Origin: Microbacterium pullorum
GTDB taxonomy: Bacteria > Actinomycetota > Actinomycetes > Actinomycetales > Microbacteriaceae
DNA length: 64,000 bases
Assembly: GCF_014836535.1 (NCBI RefSeq)
Contig: NZ_JACSQP010000006.1
Location: forward strand, 1-64,000
Reading direction: 5' to 3'
A program made the translations under genes and the position numbers. A model generated the notes under the pieces. That model was given only the letters and a program-made list of their open reading frames with translations, was not told the origin of the DNA and searched no databases. Of the stretch, positions 26,120 through 37,161 are shown piece after piece (the first letter of the stretch is position 1; each line of letters opens with the position of its first letter).

Positions 26120-28414
26120 ATGCCGAGCGACGACTTTCGGCCGGAGGACCTCTACACCGGCCCCATCGACCTGACCGGAGTGAGCCCCGAGGGCGACGAC
26201 GAATCCGACGCCGAGAAGGCTGAGATCAGCTACGACGAGCAGCGCTACCCCGCGCGCCCGAAGCGCCTGCGCCCGCGCGACCAGTTCCGAGGCGGCAGTG
26301 TGCGCCGTATCAAGACCGACCCGCGCACGGCCAACGGCACTAACCCGTCGTACGTCGAGTGGCTCGTGCGCCAGTCGATGCTGAAGGATGCCGATGTGCT
26401 CGCGCGCCAGCTTGCGGGGCAGCCGGCGATGTGGCGGAACCCCTACGCCCGCCCGGACGCCCGGCGGGCGATCACGGCGACCGACGTGTGGTTCACGGCG
26501 TACCCGATCTCGCTCATCACCCGCCCGGGGCAGTCGTTCCTGGCGGCGCTCGGCGACGAGGAGCTGTGGTCCGCCTTCGAGCGCGTCGGCATCAACGCGG
26601 TCCACACCGGCCCGGTGAAGCGCGCGGGCGGCATCGCCGGGTGGCGTGAGACCCCCAGCGTCGACGGACACTTCGACCGCATCAGCACCGAGATCGACCC
26701 TGCCTTCGGGACAGAGGAGCAGTTCCGGGCGCTGTGCGACGTCGCCGACAGCCACGGCGGCAGTGTGATCGACGACATCGTCCCCGGTCACACCGGCAAG
26801 GGCGCTGACTTCCGCCTCGCCGAGATGGGATTCAAGGACTACCCCGGCATCTACCACATGGTCGAAGTCCCGCCCGAGGACTGGGGGCTGCTGCCCGACG
26901 TCCCCGAGGGGGTCGACAGCGTGAACCTCGACCCGGCGACCGAGCAGGAGCTCGAGAGTCGCGGATACATCATCGGCGCGCTGCAGCGGGTCATCTTCTA
27001 CACGCCGGGCGTGAAGGAGACGAACTGGAGCGCGACGACCCCCGTCATCGGTCCCGACGGCATCACGCGGCGGTGGGTGTACCTGCACTACTTCAAGCAG
27101 GGCCAGCCGTCGATCAACTGGCTCGATCCCACGTTCGCCGGCATGCGCCTGGTGATCGGCGACGCCCTGCACTCGCTGGGCGAGCTCGGCACGAGCGCCC
27201 TGCGACTGGATGCCAACGGCTTCCTCGGGGTGGAGAAGAGCGCCGGCGGCCCCGCATGGTCGGAGGGGCACCCGCTCTCGCACGCGGCGAACCACATCAT
27301 CGCCGGCATGGTGCGAAAGGTCGGCGGCTTCACTTTCCAGGAGCTCAACCTCACGATGGAGGACATCCGAGACACGGCAGCGGTGGGAGCCGACCTCTCC
27401 TACGACTTCATCGGCCGCCCCGGGTACCACCACGCCCTCGCGACGGGGCAGACGGAGTTCCTGCGACTCGCGCTCACCACCTCGCTCGAGCTCGGGGTGC
27501 AGCCGGTGCAGCTCGTGCACGGCATGCAGAACCATGACGAGCTCACCTACGAGCTGGTGCACTGGGCGACGAGGCACGGCGAGGACCTCTACCGCTTCCG
27601 TGGGGGCGAGATCTCCGGCGGCGAGCTCGCCGAGACGGTGCGCGCGGAGCTCACCGAAGCGCTCACCGGCACGGCCGACTACAACCGTGTCTTCACGCAG
27701 AACGGCATCGCCTGCACGACGACGTCGCTCATCGCCGCGACGCGAGGGATCGCCCGGCTCGACGACATCGACGAGGGCGACATCCCGGCCATCCGCGACG
27801 CGCACCTGCTGCTGTGCGCCTACAACGCGTGGCAGCCCGGCGTCTTCGCCCTGTCCGGCTGGGACCTCGTGGGCATGCTCACCATCCCGAGCGAAGAGAT
27901 CGCCGATCTGCTCACGGCCGGTGACACGCGGTGGATCGAGCGAGGGGCGCACGACCTGCTCGACGCCGACCCGCAGGCGACGCGCTCGGCGGCCGGGATG
28001 CCTCGTGGGCGTTCCCTGTACGGGTCGCTCCCCGCGCAGCTCGACGACCCCGAGTCGTTCGCGTCGCGACTGGCCGAGATCCTCGATCTGCGGCGGGAAT
28101 CCGGCATCGCGACGGCGTCGCAGGTCGACATCCCCGAGGTGGCGCACGCGGGGATGCTCGTGCTCGTGCACCGGCTCGACGAGGGCGTCGTCGAAGCGGA
28201 GGCGCCCATTCAGGTGACGGTGCTCAACTTCGCCGCCGATCCCGTCGAGGGCACCGTGCGCTCCGAGCAGCTGGTGCCGGGGAGCGCCGTGGTCGATGCG
28301 GCGACGGGTGAGACGGTGGGACGCGTCGACGACCTGTGCAGCTTCTCGGTGGCGCTGCCCGCCTATGGGGCGATGTTCCTCATGCTGCAGCCGGACGAGT
28401 CGGCGGCCGACTGA
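26120..28414 (+). CDS. Divergent trehalose synthase-like GH13 enzyme (TreS-like)
   Basis: A 764-residue alpha-amylase-superfamily protein. Catalytic regions are recognisable: [10 protein letters not shown] (region I, Asn of DxxxNH replaced by Gly), LRLDANGF (nucleophile Asp), FTFQELN (acid/base Glu) and [10 protein letters not shown] (region IV). The NHDELT signature and size fit trehalose synthase, which interconverts trehalose and maltose. The first 200 residues lack the usual TreS opening and instead carry an unusual leader (residues about 20-140). Its stop codon abuts that of the maltokinase on the other strand with no base between. Substrate assignment is inference; sucrose phosphorylase-like or other GH13 activity is possible. 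Confidence 0.8.
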   Translation: MPSDDFRPEDLYTGPIDLTGVSPEGDDESDAEKAEISYDEQRYPARPKRLRPRDQFRGGSVRRIKTDPRTANGTNPSYVEWLVRQSMLKDADVLARQLAGQPAMWRNPYARPDARRAITATDVWFTAYPISLITRPGQSFLAALGDEELWSAFERVGINAVHTGPVKRAGGIAGWRETPSVDGHFDRISTEIDPAFGTEEQFRALCDVADSHGGSVIDDIVPGHTGKGADFRLAEMGFKDYPGIYHMVEVPPEDWGLLPDVPEGVDSVNLDPATEQELESRGYIIGALQRVIFYTPGVKETNWSATTPVIGPDGITRRWVYLHYFKQGQPSINWLDPTFAGMRLVIGDALHSLGELGTSALRLDANGFLGVEKSAGGPAWSEGHPLSHAANHIIAGMVRKVGGFTFQELNLTMEDIRDTAAVGADLSYDFIGRPGYHHALATGQTEFLRLALTTSLELGVQPVQLVHGMQNHDELTYELVHWATRHGEDLYRFRGGEISGGELAETVRAELTEALTGTADYNRVFTQNGIACTTTSLIAATRGIARLDDIDEGDIPAIRDAHLLLCAYNAWQPGVFALSGWDLVGMLTIPSEEIADLLTAGDTRWIERGAHDLLDADPQATRSAAGMPRGRSLYGSLPAQLDDPESFASRLAEILDLRRESGIATASQVDIPEVAHAGMLVLVHRLDEGVVEAEAPIQVTVLNFAADPVEGTVRSEQLVPGSAVVDAATGETVGRVDDLCSFSVALPAYGAMFLMLQPDESAAD

Positions 28415-29656
28415 TCAGGCGAGGGCGCTGTCGATGCCGGCCAGCGGCACCGGCAGCCAGTCGGGGCGGTTTCGGGCCTCGTAGATCGACTCGTAGACGG
28501 CCTTGTCGAGCACCAGCGCCTTGAGGAGCAGTCCGTCCAGCGCGACGGACCCCTCGGCCCCGGCGTAGGCGTCGACGAATGCGTCGCGGCAGTCCGCCGC
28601 CCAGTCGCCGGAGTCGTCGCCGCCGCCGACGGCGCTGGCGTAGTCGAACGACCTCAGCATGCCCGCGACGTCTCGTGGGGGCAGGTCGGGGATCGCGCGT
28701 TCGTGCATGGGCCGCAGTGGCTCGCCTTCGAAGTCGACCACCCGCCACCCACCGGTGGGCACGGCGAGCACCTGACCCAGATGCAGGTCGCCGTGGATGC
28801 GCTGCAGACGCGGCCATGCCCGCTCGAGGGCTGCTGCGTACACGGCATCGATGGCGGCGATGCGCTCCGCCACCGCGGGCACCTCGGCCGCGGCGACCGC
28901 GAGACGCTGCCGCCAGGTCACGCCCACCGCCGCCACCTCGTCGGGTCCGGCATCGACGGTCTCGAGTGACGCGCCGAGCGCGCCGTGCACCGCGGCGAGG
29001 GCGATTCCCAGATCGCGGGCCGCCTGCGTGAAGTCGCGCCGGTCGCGTGCGGATTCGAGGGCGACGTCCCACCCGTCCCGCACGCCCGGGAGGAAGTCCT
29101 GCGCGAAGCCCAGCGTGCCGTGGGCGACGCCGGCGTCGCGCCCGGTGTCGGGCCAATCCGCGTCGACACTGCCGCGGAAGGCGGGGACGTAGGGCGAGCC
29201 GGCATCGCTGAGCACGCGCTGCACGGTCACGTCGGGGTTCTCGCCGTGGTGGAGCGTGCGGAAGAGCTTGAGGATGATCGTCGGCTCGCCGTCTTCCTCG
29301 AAGACGATCGACGTGTTGGATTGTTCGGCCGACAGCACGCGCGAGCCGGTCACCCGGGCGACGTCCACCCCCATCGAGGCCAGCAGGCTCACGGTGAACT
29401 CCGGATGCCGCGTCGCATCGACGAGGTACCCGTCGGCGGTTTGGCAGACGACGGCATCCGCCCTCGAGGGAGTTGCGACGAGGGCGAGAGGTACTTGGTA
29501 GAGCGCCGGCACCGCGCCGGCATCGTCCATGAGCAGGTAGCGGTGGGCGCCGGGGACCGGCTGCACATCGAGGATGCGCAGCCGCGGTTCGTGACTCTTG
29601 CCCGCGAACCAGCGCTGGCGCGTCACCCATTCGGTGAGAACATCTGTGTCATCCAC
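28415..29656 (-). CDS. Maltokinase (Pep2/Mak-like)
   Basis: A 413-residue kinase with the N-cap typical of maltokinases (WVTRQRWFAGKS near residue 10) and a phosphotransferase fold ending in the catalytic loop RIHGDLHLGQV and metal-binding VVDFEGEP. It makes maltose-1-phosphate from maltose and ATP, the donor for GlgE glucan synthesis. The GTG at 29656 with GGTGGAAG in front is preferred to the longer frame to 29752. It converges on the TreS-like gene, whose product would supply maltose. No glgE or glgB is in the window. Confidence 0.9.
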   Translation of the reverse strand: MDDTDVLTEWVTRQRWFAGKSHEPRLRILDVQPVPGAHRYLLMDDAGAVPALYQVPLALVATPSRADAVVCQTADGYLVDATRHPEFTVSLLASMGVDVARVTGSRVLSAEQSNTSIVFEEDGEPTIILKLFRTLHHGENPDVTVQRVLSDAGSPYVPAFRGSVDADWPDTGRDAGVAHGTLGFAQDFLPGVRDGWDVALESARDRRDFTQAARDLGIALAAVHGALGASLETVDAGPDEVAAVGVTWRQRLAVAAAEVPAVAERIAAIDAVYAAALERAWPRLQRIHGDLHLGQVLAVPTGGWRVVDFEGEPLRPMHERAIPDLPPRDVAGMLRSFDYASAVGGGDDSGDWAADCRDAFVDAYAGAEGSVALDGLLLKALVLDKAVYESIYEARNRPDWLPVPLAGIDSALA

Positions 29657-29761
29657 GCTTCCACCCTGGCGTGCGAAGGGCCCGGGGAGAAAGGGGTGGA
29701 CGGCGGCCACGCATGCGTAGTACCGGGACCTTGCGGTAACCGCGATCCTCATCGGTCGAAG

Positions 29762-31174
29762 CTAGAACGGCGCCGGGTCGAACGCGGGCGTGCAGATGGC
29801 GCCGGCTTCGGCCGGGAAGGTCGCGAAGGCGACTTCGCTGACGGGGCGATCGATGTACACCCGCCCGGTGGGCGAAGTCCATTCGAGCACGCCTCGCGCC
29901 AGCTGTCGCACGCGCCAGGGGGAATGATGCTTCGTCGTGTGATGTCGTCGGCAGAAGTGGGAGAGGTAGCGGGTGTCGGTGGGGCCGCCGTCGGCGTAGT
30001 CGATGTTGTGGTCGATGTCGCAGCGGCGGGCCGGCACGCGGCAGGCGGGGAAGCGGCAGTGCTCGTCGCGGGCTCGCAGGTGGCGCCGCATCTGCTCGCT
30101 CGGCCGGTAGCGGTCCACCGCCAGGATGCTGCCGGTGATCGGGTGGGTGAGGATGCGGTCCCAGCCCGGGGCGATGGCGGCGAGAGCCGCGGCCGTGGCG
30201 GTGTCGATGGGGCCGTGCCCGGCGAGCATGGTCGCGTCGAACGGATCGGCGGCGGCCTCGCCGATGAGGGTGAGAACGGGGACCGTGACCTGGACGGTGG
30301 CGTGGATGGCGTGCAGCCCGCCGTCGGGCACGGTCACTGACGAGGGGAGCCCGGTCAGCAGCAGATCGGCCAGCACATCGGCGCGCACCTCGTTCAGCGT
30401 GCGTGTGTCGGCCGCGGCGGGCGTGCCGTCGGCTTCGGCCTGCGGCGTCCCGTCCACAGCGAACCGCGGATCGGCTTCGGGGAACAGTGACTCGCCGCAG
30501 GCGGAGGGGGTGGCCTGGGCGAGACGGGCGATCTGCGAGATGCGGTCGTACGCGCCGTGCGCCAGCGTCGCCGGCAGCACGGCGATCAGTTCGGCCATGC
30601 CGTCGTCGAGGTCGGTCACCGAGACCGTGCGCCGCTGCCGGGCCTGCTGGTGACGCTCATCGAGCGTGACGTCGGCGTACCACTCCGCGCGACGCCGGCA
30701 GATCGGGGCTAGGCGGGTGGCAGCTTCTGTCTCGGCGTAGGGCAGCACCGCGTCTTCATACTCGGCCCGCAGCTCGTGCGTGGCGATGATCGCCCCGTTC
30801 GCCACGATGACCCGCACGTGGGCCAGCGAGATGCGGCCCGCCTCGAGGGATGCCAGGGTGCCCGGGTAGTCGGTCACCAGGGTCGCCGCCTCACCCATCT
30901 GCCGTTGCACGGTGCGGTCGCTGACCCGCCACGCCGCGGCGATCTCGGTTGCGGCGATGCGGTGGGGCATCTCGGCCTCGGAGCGCCGCTGGAGCCCTGC
31001 ATCCGCCACCCAGTCCGCCACGATGCCGTCGGTCTGGGCCAACAGTCGCGCCTCGAGCGCCTGCAGGCGGGCGACCTGCTCTCGCACACCGATGAGGTCG
31101 GGCAGCACCTCGGCGATGCGGTCTATCGCTCGCGCGGCCGCCTCGTCCGAGGGAAGGGAGGTGCTGTTCTGCAT
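29762..31174 (-). CDS. DUF222/HNH endonuclease-domain protein (13E12 family)
   Basis: A 470-residue protein with an N-terminal DUF222 helical region (about 20-330) and a C-terminal HNH nuclease motif (HCRFPACRVPARRCDIDHNIDYADGG...LCRRHH-like HFCRRHHTTKH). It belongs to the 13E12-type repeat protein family, often present in many copies in actinobacteria. The role is unknown; a nuclease linked to mobile elements or recombination has been suggested by the motif. GGAAG precedes the ATG. A paralogue lies at 56964-58313, in the opposite orientation. Confidence 0.92.
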   Translation of the reverse strand: MQNSTSLPSDEAAARAIDRIAEVLPDLIGVREQVARLQALEARLLAQTDGIVADWVADAGLQRRSEAEMPHRIAATEIAAAWRVSDRTVQRQMGEAATLVTDYPGTLASLEAGRISLAHVRVIVANGAIIATHELRAEYEDAVLPYAETEAATRLAPICRRRAEWYADVTLDERHQQARQRRTVSVTDLDDGMAELIAVLPATLAHGAYDRISQIARLAQATPSACGESLFPEADPRFAVDGTPQAEADGTPAAADTRTLNEVRADVLADLLLTGLPSSVTVPDGGLHAIHATVQVTVPVLTLIGEAAADPFDATMLAGHGPIDTATAAALAAIAPGWDRILTHPITGSILAVDRYRPSEQMRRHLRARDEHCRFPACRVPARRCDIDHNIDYADGGPTDTRYLSHFCRRHHTTKHHSPWRVRQLARGVLEWTSPTGRVYIDRPVSEVAFATFPAEAGAICTPAFDPAPF

Positions 31175-31235
31175 GCTTCCATTCTCGCGCGACCCTCGGA
31201 CCTTCGTTCGATAATCGTCACCCGTTGTGGATAAC

Positions 31236-32828
31236 TCAGCGGACGAGGTCGCGGTTGCGGAAGCCCGCGAACCCGACGACCAGGAACAGCAGTGTCACGA
31301 GGCTGATCCACAGCAGGCCCATCGGGTCGGCGTCCGAAGAGGTCACCTGCGGGATGTGCCAGAACGGGCTGATCGCCAGCACCCAGTCCCACAGCCGGAA
31401 CGTCGGCCCGAGGATCGTCAACACGAACGAGATCAGCACGCCGGCCCAGGCGGCGAGGGTCACCTGCGGCCGCGCGCCGACGACGGCGACCGAGAGGGCC
31501 ACGACCGTCCAGACCGCCGGGACCGTGGCGAGGGCCTGCAGGACGACATCGCCCAGCTGCACCCCGATGTCGGCGCCGGAGGCGAGGATTCCGATGAGCG
31601 TCCCCGCCACGAGCACGTACACCGCGGGGGCGAGCAGCGCGATCACGACGTTGCTCGCGTAGTACTGCGGCCGGCGCACGCGGGCCGCGATGATCGGCTC
31701 GAGGCGGTCGGCCATCTCCTCAGCGCGCACCTTGAGCATGACCTGTACGCCCGGGATGCTGGCGAGGATGCCCACCAGGCTCAGGATCGTCACGAGGAAG
31801 GCGCTCACCAGCTGGCTGCTGCTGGTCGCTCCGGCGGCGAGGATCTGCTGTACCGCCGAGTCGGAGCCGAGGATGTCGGTGAGGGCGGTGGCGAGGTACC
31901 CGAACACGAAACCGATCGCGATGAAGGCGACCGTCCAGGTGATCAGCGGCGCGCGGTTGATGCGCACCACCAGCCGCAGCACCGAGCGGTCCCTGCCGCG
32001 GGCGGGGCCGGGGCGCGGGCCGATGGCACCGCCGCCGAAGTCGCGGCGCGCCTGCAGGGCGAAGGCCAGCACGAGCAGCACGAGAGTCAGCGCGACAGCC
32101 GGCAGCAGCGGCCACCACCGGTCGTCGACCGCCGGCTTCGTCTCAGTCATCCACCCCAGCGGGTTCACCCAGATGGTCCACTCCGGCGCATCGACGGCAT
32201 ACGCGAACCCGCGCAGCAGGAACAGCACCCCCAGGGTGCCGACGGCCAGGGAGTTGGCGGTGCGGGCCTCGGAGGCCAGCTGCGCCGTCACCGCGGCGAC
32301 GCCGGTGAACATCCATCCCGTCGCCGACATCGTCGCCGCCAGCAGCAGGGAGGGCTCCCACCCGCCGCCGCACAGCACGGTGACGGTCGCGGTCACGATG
32401 CCGAGCACGACGGATGCCGCGAGGCACATCGACACCGCCGTCATGAGCCGGGCGCCGCGGCCCAGCACTCCGGAAGCGAGGAGCTCGGCCTGGCCGGAGT
32501 CCTCCTGGGCGCGGGTGGCGCGGGTGACGGCGAAGATCATCCCGAGCGCGGCGAGGAATCCGCCGAGGGCCAGGGAACGCCACGCGTTGAACCCGTCGGC
32601 GGTGGACAGGTCGTAGGCGGGCCCGAAGATCAGCCCGAGCGCGGGGTTGGAGCCGATCGCGGTCGCGAGCCCTGCCCGGTCCTGCTGCGTGGGGAAGACG
32701 AGCGGATAGATGAGCACGGACGAGGCCGACAGCGCCGTCGTGAGGAGGATCCAGGGCGCGAGGAGGCGGCCGTCCTGCCGCACGGTGGCCCGCAGCAGGC
32801 GCGGCGTGCCGGTGAGGGCGGTGCTCAT
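31236..32828 (-). CDS. ABC-2 type exporter permease
   Basis: A 530-residue membrane protein with about 12 hydrophobic segments in two similar halves ([16 protein letters not shown] and [17 protein letters not shown] each open a half). Together with the preceding ATPase it makes an exporter resembling those for tetronasin/polyketide antibiotics in actinobacteria. The ATG at 32828 overlaps the ATPase stop by four bases. The substrate is unknown. The longer open frame to 33521 runs inside the ATPase gene and is not real. Confidence 0.9.
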   Translation of the reverse strand: MSTALTGTPRLLRATVRQDGRLLAPWILLTTALSASSVLIYPLVFPTQQDRAGLATAIGSNPALGLIFGPAYDLSTADGFNAWRSLALGGFLAALGMIFAVTRATRAQEDSGQAELLASGVLGRGARLMTAVSMCLAASVVLGIVTATVTVLCGGGWEPSLLLAATMSATGWMFTGVAAVTAQLASEARTANSLAVGTLGVLFLLRGFAYAVDAPEWTIWVNPLGWMTETKPAVDDRWWPLLPAVALTLVLLVLAFALQARRDFGGGAIGPRPGPARGRDRSVLRLVVRINRAPLITWTVAFIAIGFVFGYLATALTDILGSDSAVQQILAAGATSSSQLVSAFLVTILSLVGILASIPGVQVMLKVRAEEMADRLEPIIAARVRRPQYYASNVVIALLAPAVYVLVAGTLIGILASGADIGVQLGDVVLQALATVPAVWTVVALSVAVVGARPQVTLAAWAGVLISFVLTILGPTFRLWDWVLAISPFWHIPQVTSSDADPMGLLWISLVTLLFLVVGFAGFRNRDLVR

Positions 32829-33733
32829 CGTCGCCCCGGCTCCGCGCCCGGTGCGTACAGGCGGAGGAAAAGCGACTCCAGGGAGGGCGGCTCCACCGTC
32901 AGCGAGGTGATGCCGAACGGAGTGAGGGCGGCCATCGCTTCGCCGATGCGCGCCGACTCCACCGTCGCCGTGAGACGGTTGCCCTCGACGTGCACGTCGT
33001 GGAAGGCCGCGAGCGCTTCGGCGGGCAGGCGCCGGGTGATCTCGGCCCGGATGGGCGTGCGGGTCTGGCCGCGCAGCGAAGCGAGGGTGCCGGACTCGAC
33101 GATCACCCCGTCGCGGATGATGGCGAGCCGGTCGGCGAGGGATTCCACCTCGGCGAGGATGTGGCTGCTCAGCAGCACGGTGATGCCGCGGGCCTTCGCC
33201 TCGCCGATGACCTCCTGGAACACGTTCTCCATGAGGGGGTCCAGGCCACTGGTCGGTTCGTCGAGGATCAGCAGTTCGACGTCGGAGGCCAGCGCCGCGA
33301 CGATCGCGACCTTCTGCCGGTTGCCCTTCGAGTACTGCCGGCCGCGCTTGGTCGGGTCGAGTTCGAACCGTTCCAGCAGGTCGCTGCGCCGCGCCTCGTT
33401 CAGGCCGCCGCGCAGCGACCCGAGCAGGTCGATGGCCTCGCCGCCGGTCATGCCCGGCCACAGCGACACGTCGCCGGGGACATAGGCCAGGCGCCGGTGC
33501 AGGTCGACGACGTCCTTCCACGGATCGCCGCCGAGAACGCGCGCCGTGCCGCCGTCGGCTTTCAGCAGGCCCAGCAGAACCCGGATGGTGGTGGACTTGC
33601 CGGCGCCGTTGGGGCCGAGGAAGCCGTGCACCTCGCCCCGGGCGACCGTGAGATCGACGCCCTTGAGGGCGGCGAAATGCCCGTAGGACTTCGTCAGGTT
33701 CTCGACCTGGATCACCGCGTCGCTCGAAGCCAT
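32825..33733 (-). CDS. ABC transporter ATP-binding protein
   Basis: A 302-residue ATPase: Walker [11 protein letters not shown]-loop region [19 protein letters not shown], a degenerate signature [11 protein letters not shown] (normally LSGGQ), Walker [13 protein letters not shown] and switch His SSHIL. The PGDVSLWP variant and C-terminal extension are typical of antibiotic-exporter ATPases. The ATG at 33733 has GGAGGAGG in front; a second possible start at 33763 would be leaderless behind TAGGCT (complement of 33770-33775). It lies 74 bp downstream of jetC in the same direction, where jetD normally stands. Confidence 0.93.
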   Translation of the reverse strand: MASSDAVIQVENLTKSYGHFAALKGVDLTVARGEVHGFLGPNGAGKSTTIRVLLGLLKADGGTARVLGGDPWKDVVDLHRRLAYVPGDVSLWPGMTGGEAIDLLGSLRGGLNEARRSDLLERFELDPTKRGRQYSKGNRQKVAIVAALASDVELLILDEPTSGLDPLMENVFQEVIGEAKARGITVLLSSHILAEVESLADRLAIIRDGVIVESGTLASLRGQTRTPIRAEITRRLPAEALAAFHDVHVEGNRLTATVESARIGEAMAALTPFGITSLTVEPPSLESLFLRLYAPGAEPGRR

Positions 33734-33807
33734 GACGGCCTCCTCCTCTGCCGCGCGCGGCATGCGCTCAGCCTAAGTCCGCTCCGCCCCGCCTCGAAGG
33801 CCTACCG

Positions 33808-36800
33808 CTACGCCGCGGGGAGCCCCACCTTCGGCTTCGCCCACGAGCGGCCCTGCGTGTCCTTGAGGATGTCGTACTCGACGTCGACGTGCGGCTCGAT
33901 GGCGCTGTACTTGTCGTTCGGCGCGCCGATGATCAGCTGGAATCCCAGCCCCCGCCACGCCCCGATCGCCCGCTTGGTGAAGTGCGCGTCGGCCTTGATG
34001 AGCGCCTCGTCGAGGAACACCGGCGCATAGCGCGGACGTTCGGCCCCGGCATCCCCCAGCTGATACCGCAGCGCGGCGCCGACGATGAAGGCGATGAGCT
34101 CCTGCGACTCGCCGCCGGACTTCTCCCCGATGTGGTCGTACAGCGCGACGTGCTGCTGCGTGACGGCGTGGATGCGCTCGGCGCTGACCCGCACGTGGTT
34201 GCGCACGTCGACGAGTTCGGCGAAGTCGGGTGCCGTGCGGCGCAGGCGGTTGATCAGCCGCGCCATGCGCTGGTAGACGCGTTCGCGGTCGTCATCGCTC
34301 TCGGCCGTGTCGATGAGCGCCCGCACCTCGCGCAGCTCCTTGCGGAAGCGCCGGCGCACCTCGGACTGGCTCTCGCGGGGCGAGATCTGCAGGCGGTGGT
34401 CGTCGTCGTAGAACGGCAGATCGCGCATGATCGCGTTGATCGGCTCGATGCGGTCGCGGATCTCGCGCAGTGACCGGCTGAGGGTCGAGTCGAGGTTGGT
34501 GAGGTCGTTGCCCGACAGCTTCAGCAGGCTGTCGCGCCACTCGGCTTCCAGCTCGTGCAGGCCGCTGGTCTCGAGGTCGGCGAGGATGCGTTCGAACTCC
34601 CCCAGCGCCTGGTCGGGATCGGGGAGCAGGTTGGGGTTCGGCCAGCGGTCGAGGAATCCCGAGAGCGTCCGTCGCAGGTTCTCGCGCTGCTCGATCAGCG
34701 CGTCCTGCGCGGCGCGCTGGTCGTCGATGAAGCGGCGCGATGCCGAGTCGAGGGCGGCGTCGAACCGGGTGAGCTCCTGCATGCGGGTGGGGGCACCCGT
34801 GGTGTCGGGCAGCAGGAACTGCCCGTCGAGGTACGCCGCCTGATCGTCGGTCAGCGCGCGCCCGGCATCCGCTGCCGCATCGACGACCTCCTGCGCGAGG
34901 TCGACCTCGTCGGTGATGGCGGCCCAGGCATCGGCGAGGCGCTGCTGCTCGGCCTTGGCGCGGCCGATGCCTTCGCGCAGCGCCGCGGCTTCGTGGCGCT
35001 TCGCGGCGATCTGCGACTGGATGCCGGCGATCTCGGGGTTGCCGGCGGTGACGTCGTCGATGATCGCCGTCCAGCGCTGCCGTTCCTGCTCGACGGATGC
35101 CACGTCGACCTGTTCCCACGTGAGGTCCTGGATCTTCTCGTACGCCGCGCGGCGGGCGTCGAGGGCGTCGAGCTCGGCGGCGGCGTCGAGAGCCGCGGTC
35201 TGGGCCGCGTCGAGCCGGGCGCGCGCGGCGCCGAGCTGCGCGTCGAGCTCGCCGACGCGACGGTGGGTGGAGAACCCGAGCACGTTGCGACGGCCGTGCC
35301 CGCCGTGCGCACCGCGGGCGCCCCGCGACGTCTGGCCGGCCAGGGTGAGCGCCATGCGGTGCTGCCCGAGCTCGGCCGACGTCTCGACGCAGACGAAGCC
35401 GAAGCGGTGGGCGAGCTCGTCCTGCAGCCAGCCGGTGAACGGGCCGCTCTTGTAGTCGAGGCGCCCGGGCAGGGTCTGCGGGTCGGCGGGAGCCGCCGCG
35501 GCCAGCCCGGTCTGCACGCCTTCGTAGCGCAGCCGCTCGGGGGTCTGCACCGTGTCGATCGCCGCGCGGAACGCGGGCAGGTGCGCCGCGTCGATGAGCA
35601 GCGTCGTGGCGAAGCCGCCGAGGGCCAGGTTGAACGCCTCGCGCCAGGGTTCGAACTCGGTGCGCACCTCGATGAGCTCGCCGACGAACGGCAGCTGGTC
35701 GACGCCGAGCCCGGCGGCGCGGGCGAGCAGCTCGCGCGACTCGCGCAGGCGGGCGGGGATGTTGTCGTGGCGCTCGGCGGCCTCGCGGCGCTCCGCCTCG
35801 AGCTCGGCCACCCGCGCGGCGAGGGCGTTGCGGTCGCTGATCGCGGTGCCGTACGCCTCGCGCAGCGTCGCCTTGGCGTCGGGGTCGGCCAGCGCCTGAC
35901 GTGCGCGGTCGGCGAGGGTGGCGAAATCGCGCGCCGTGCGCACCTCGACCTGCAGCACCTCGAGGGCGGCGTCCAGGCGCTCCCGTTCCCGGGTCGTGTC
36001 GGCGAGGCGTCGCTCGAGGGCGCGCAGCTCCCGGTGGGCGGTCTCGAGCCGGTCGCCGCCGGCGGCGCGCAGCACCTCGCCCAGGCCGTCGCGCTCGATC
36101 TCGGCGGCGTCGGCGAGTGCCTGCTGCTCGCGCACCGCGGCATCGGCGGCGTGTGTGGCGGTCTGCAGCTCGGTCTCGACGTCGCGCAGCAGGTCGAGCC
36201 GGCGGGAGGCGCGCCAGAGGGTCGCGAGCGAGTCCGGGTCGGTGAACCGGCCGATCTCGTCGATCAGGCGCAGCCGCTCGGCCGCTTCCTCGATGCGGGC
36301 GCGGGCGGTGCGGATCGGCTCGAGCGCGCGCACCTGCTGCTGCGCGGTGAGCATGCGGCTGCGGGTGCTCTCGAGGCCGTCGAAGTGGGCGACGACAGCG
36401 TCGGCGGCCGCGAGCGTCTCGGGCTCTTCGAGCACCATGCGCTTGTAGAGGTCGTCGACGGTGGTGATCTGCTGGCCGGCCTGGATGCGGGCGAGCAGAC
36501 TCATCGCCTTCGTGCCGGCACCCGCCGCCCCGATGCCCAGCACGGCATGCAGGCGTGCCGAGAACTCGCGATCGGTGGCGACGGTGTCGAGCCCCGCGCT
36601 CTTGAGCGCGGCATCCGCCAGGCGCTGCGTCGCCGCCTTCTCGAGCGAGCTCAGGTCGAAGGGGCCGGCGACCGTGGCGCGCACCCGCACGGTGTCCTCG
36701 AGCTGGCGCGCGTGCGCGGGAATGTACCAGGCGCGCACGGCGGTGAAGCGCGCGCCGTCGTGGTCGAGCCACGTCATCGACACCGCCGTCCACGTGTCGG

Positions 36801-37161
36801 TGCCGTCGCCGCGCAGCACGGTGATCTTCGTGCCCTCGTCGGTGCGCGTCTCGTCGATCTTGCCGCGCCCGTAGGAGAGGATGTTGCGCTGGTCCTGCCC
36901 GCGCGGGCGCCCGACGACCGCGCCGTTGGAGGCGCCGTTGAAGGGCGTGGTGTGCGGCATCATGAGCGCGACGTACGCGTCCATGAGCGTGGACTTGCCC
37001 GAGCCGGAGCCGCCGCACAGCAGCGTGGCGGTGGGGGAGAAGCGCACCCGGTGGGCGCCGTCGTAGCCGCCCCAGTTGACCAGCTGCAGTTCGTCGGCCA
37101 CCCACTGCTGGCCACGGGAGGCGGCGGGGATGAGCCCGAAGAGGGTGTCGAGCATGGTCAT
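33808..37161 (-). CDS. jetC: JetC/MksB-like SMC ATPase
   Basis: A 1117-residue MukB-type SMC protein. Walker A ([14 protein letters not shown], about 49-62) is near the N terminus and the ABC signature (SGGESQE, about 1014) and Walker B ([13 protein letters not shown], about 1047) near the C terminus. Between them lie long coiled coils ([14 protein letters not shown], rich in RAALE patterns) around a hinge-like region (about 480-620). The head is intact. It would extrude DNA loops as the motor of a Wadjet (JetABCD) or MksBEF complex. Its ATG overlaps the jetB stop by four bases. jetD, the nuclease gene, is not found after it. Confidence 0.92.
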   Translation of the reverse strand: MTMLDTLFGLIPAASRGQQWVADELQLVNWGGYDGAHRVRFSPTATLLCGGSGSGKSTLMDAYVALMMPHTTPFNGASNGAVVGRPRGQDQRNILSYGRGKIDETRTDEGTKITVLRGDGTDTWTAVSMTWLDHDGARFTAVRAWYIPAHARQLEDTVRVRATVAGPFDLSSLEKAATQRLADAALKSAGLDTVATDREFSARLHAVLGIGAAGAGTKAMSLLARIQAGQQITTVDDLYKRMVLEEPETLAAADAVVAHFDGLESTRSRMLTAQQQVRALEPIRTARARIEEAAERLRLIDEIGRFTDPDSLATLWRASRRLDLLRDVETELQTATHAADAAVREQQALADAAEIERDGLGEVLRAAGGDRLETAHRELRALERRLADTTRERERLDAALEVLQVEVRTARDFATLADRARQALADPDAKATLREAYGTAISDRNALAARVAELEAERREAAERHDNIPARLRESRELLARAAGLGVDQLPFVGELIEVRTEFEPWREAFNLALGGFATTLLIDAAHLPAFRAAIDTVQTPERLRYEGVQTGLAAAAPADPQTLPGRLDYKSGPFTGWLQDELAHRFGFVCVETSAELGQHRMALTLAGQTSRGARGAHGGHGRRNVLGFSTHRRVGELDAQLGAARARLDAAQTAALDAAAELDALDARRAAYEKIQDLTWEQVDVASVEQERQRWTAIIDDVTAGNPEIAGIQSQIAAKRHEAAALREGIGRAKAEQQRLADAWAAITDEVDLAQEVVDAAADAGRALTDDQAAYLDGQFLLPDTTGAPTRMQELTRFDAALDSASRRFIDDQRAAQDALIEQRENLRRTLSGFLDRWPNPNLLPDPDQALGEFERILADLETSGLHELEAEWRDSLLKLSGNDLTNLDSTLSRSLREIRDRIEPINAIMRDLPFYDDDHRLQISPRESQSEVRRRFRKELREVRALIDTAESDDDRERVYQRMARLINRLRRTAPDFAELVDVRNHVRVSAERIHAVTQQHVALYDHIGEKSGGESQELIAFIVGAALRYQLGDAGAERPRYAPVFLDEALIKADAHFTKRAIGAWRGLGFQLIIGAPNDKYSAIEPHVDVEYDILKDTQGRSWAKPKVGLPAA

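Noticed and set aside
31227..33485. A 752-codon plus-strand frame opposite the ABC exporter
   Set aside because: Shadow frame rich in Arg/Gly/Asp; the ABC genes on the other strand show complete motifs.
33773..33958. A short frame as a remnant of jetD after jetC
   Set aside because: The 61-codon frame overlaps the end of jetC in another phase and shows no JetD-like motif.
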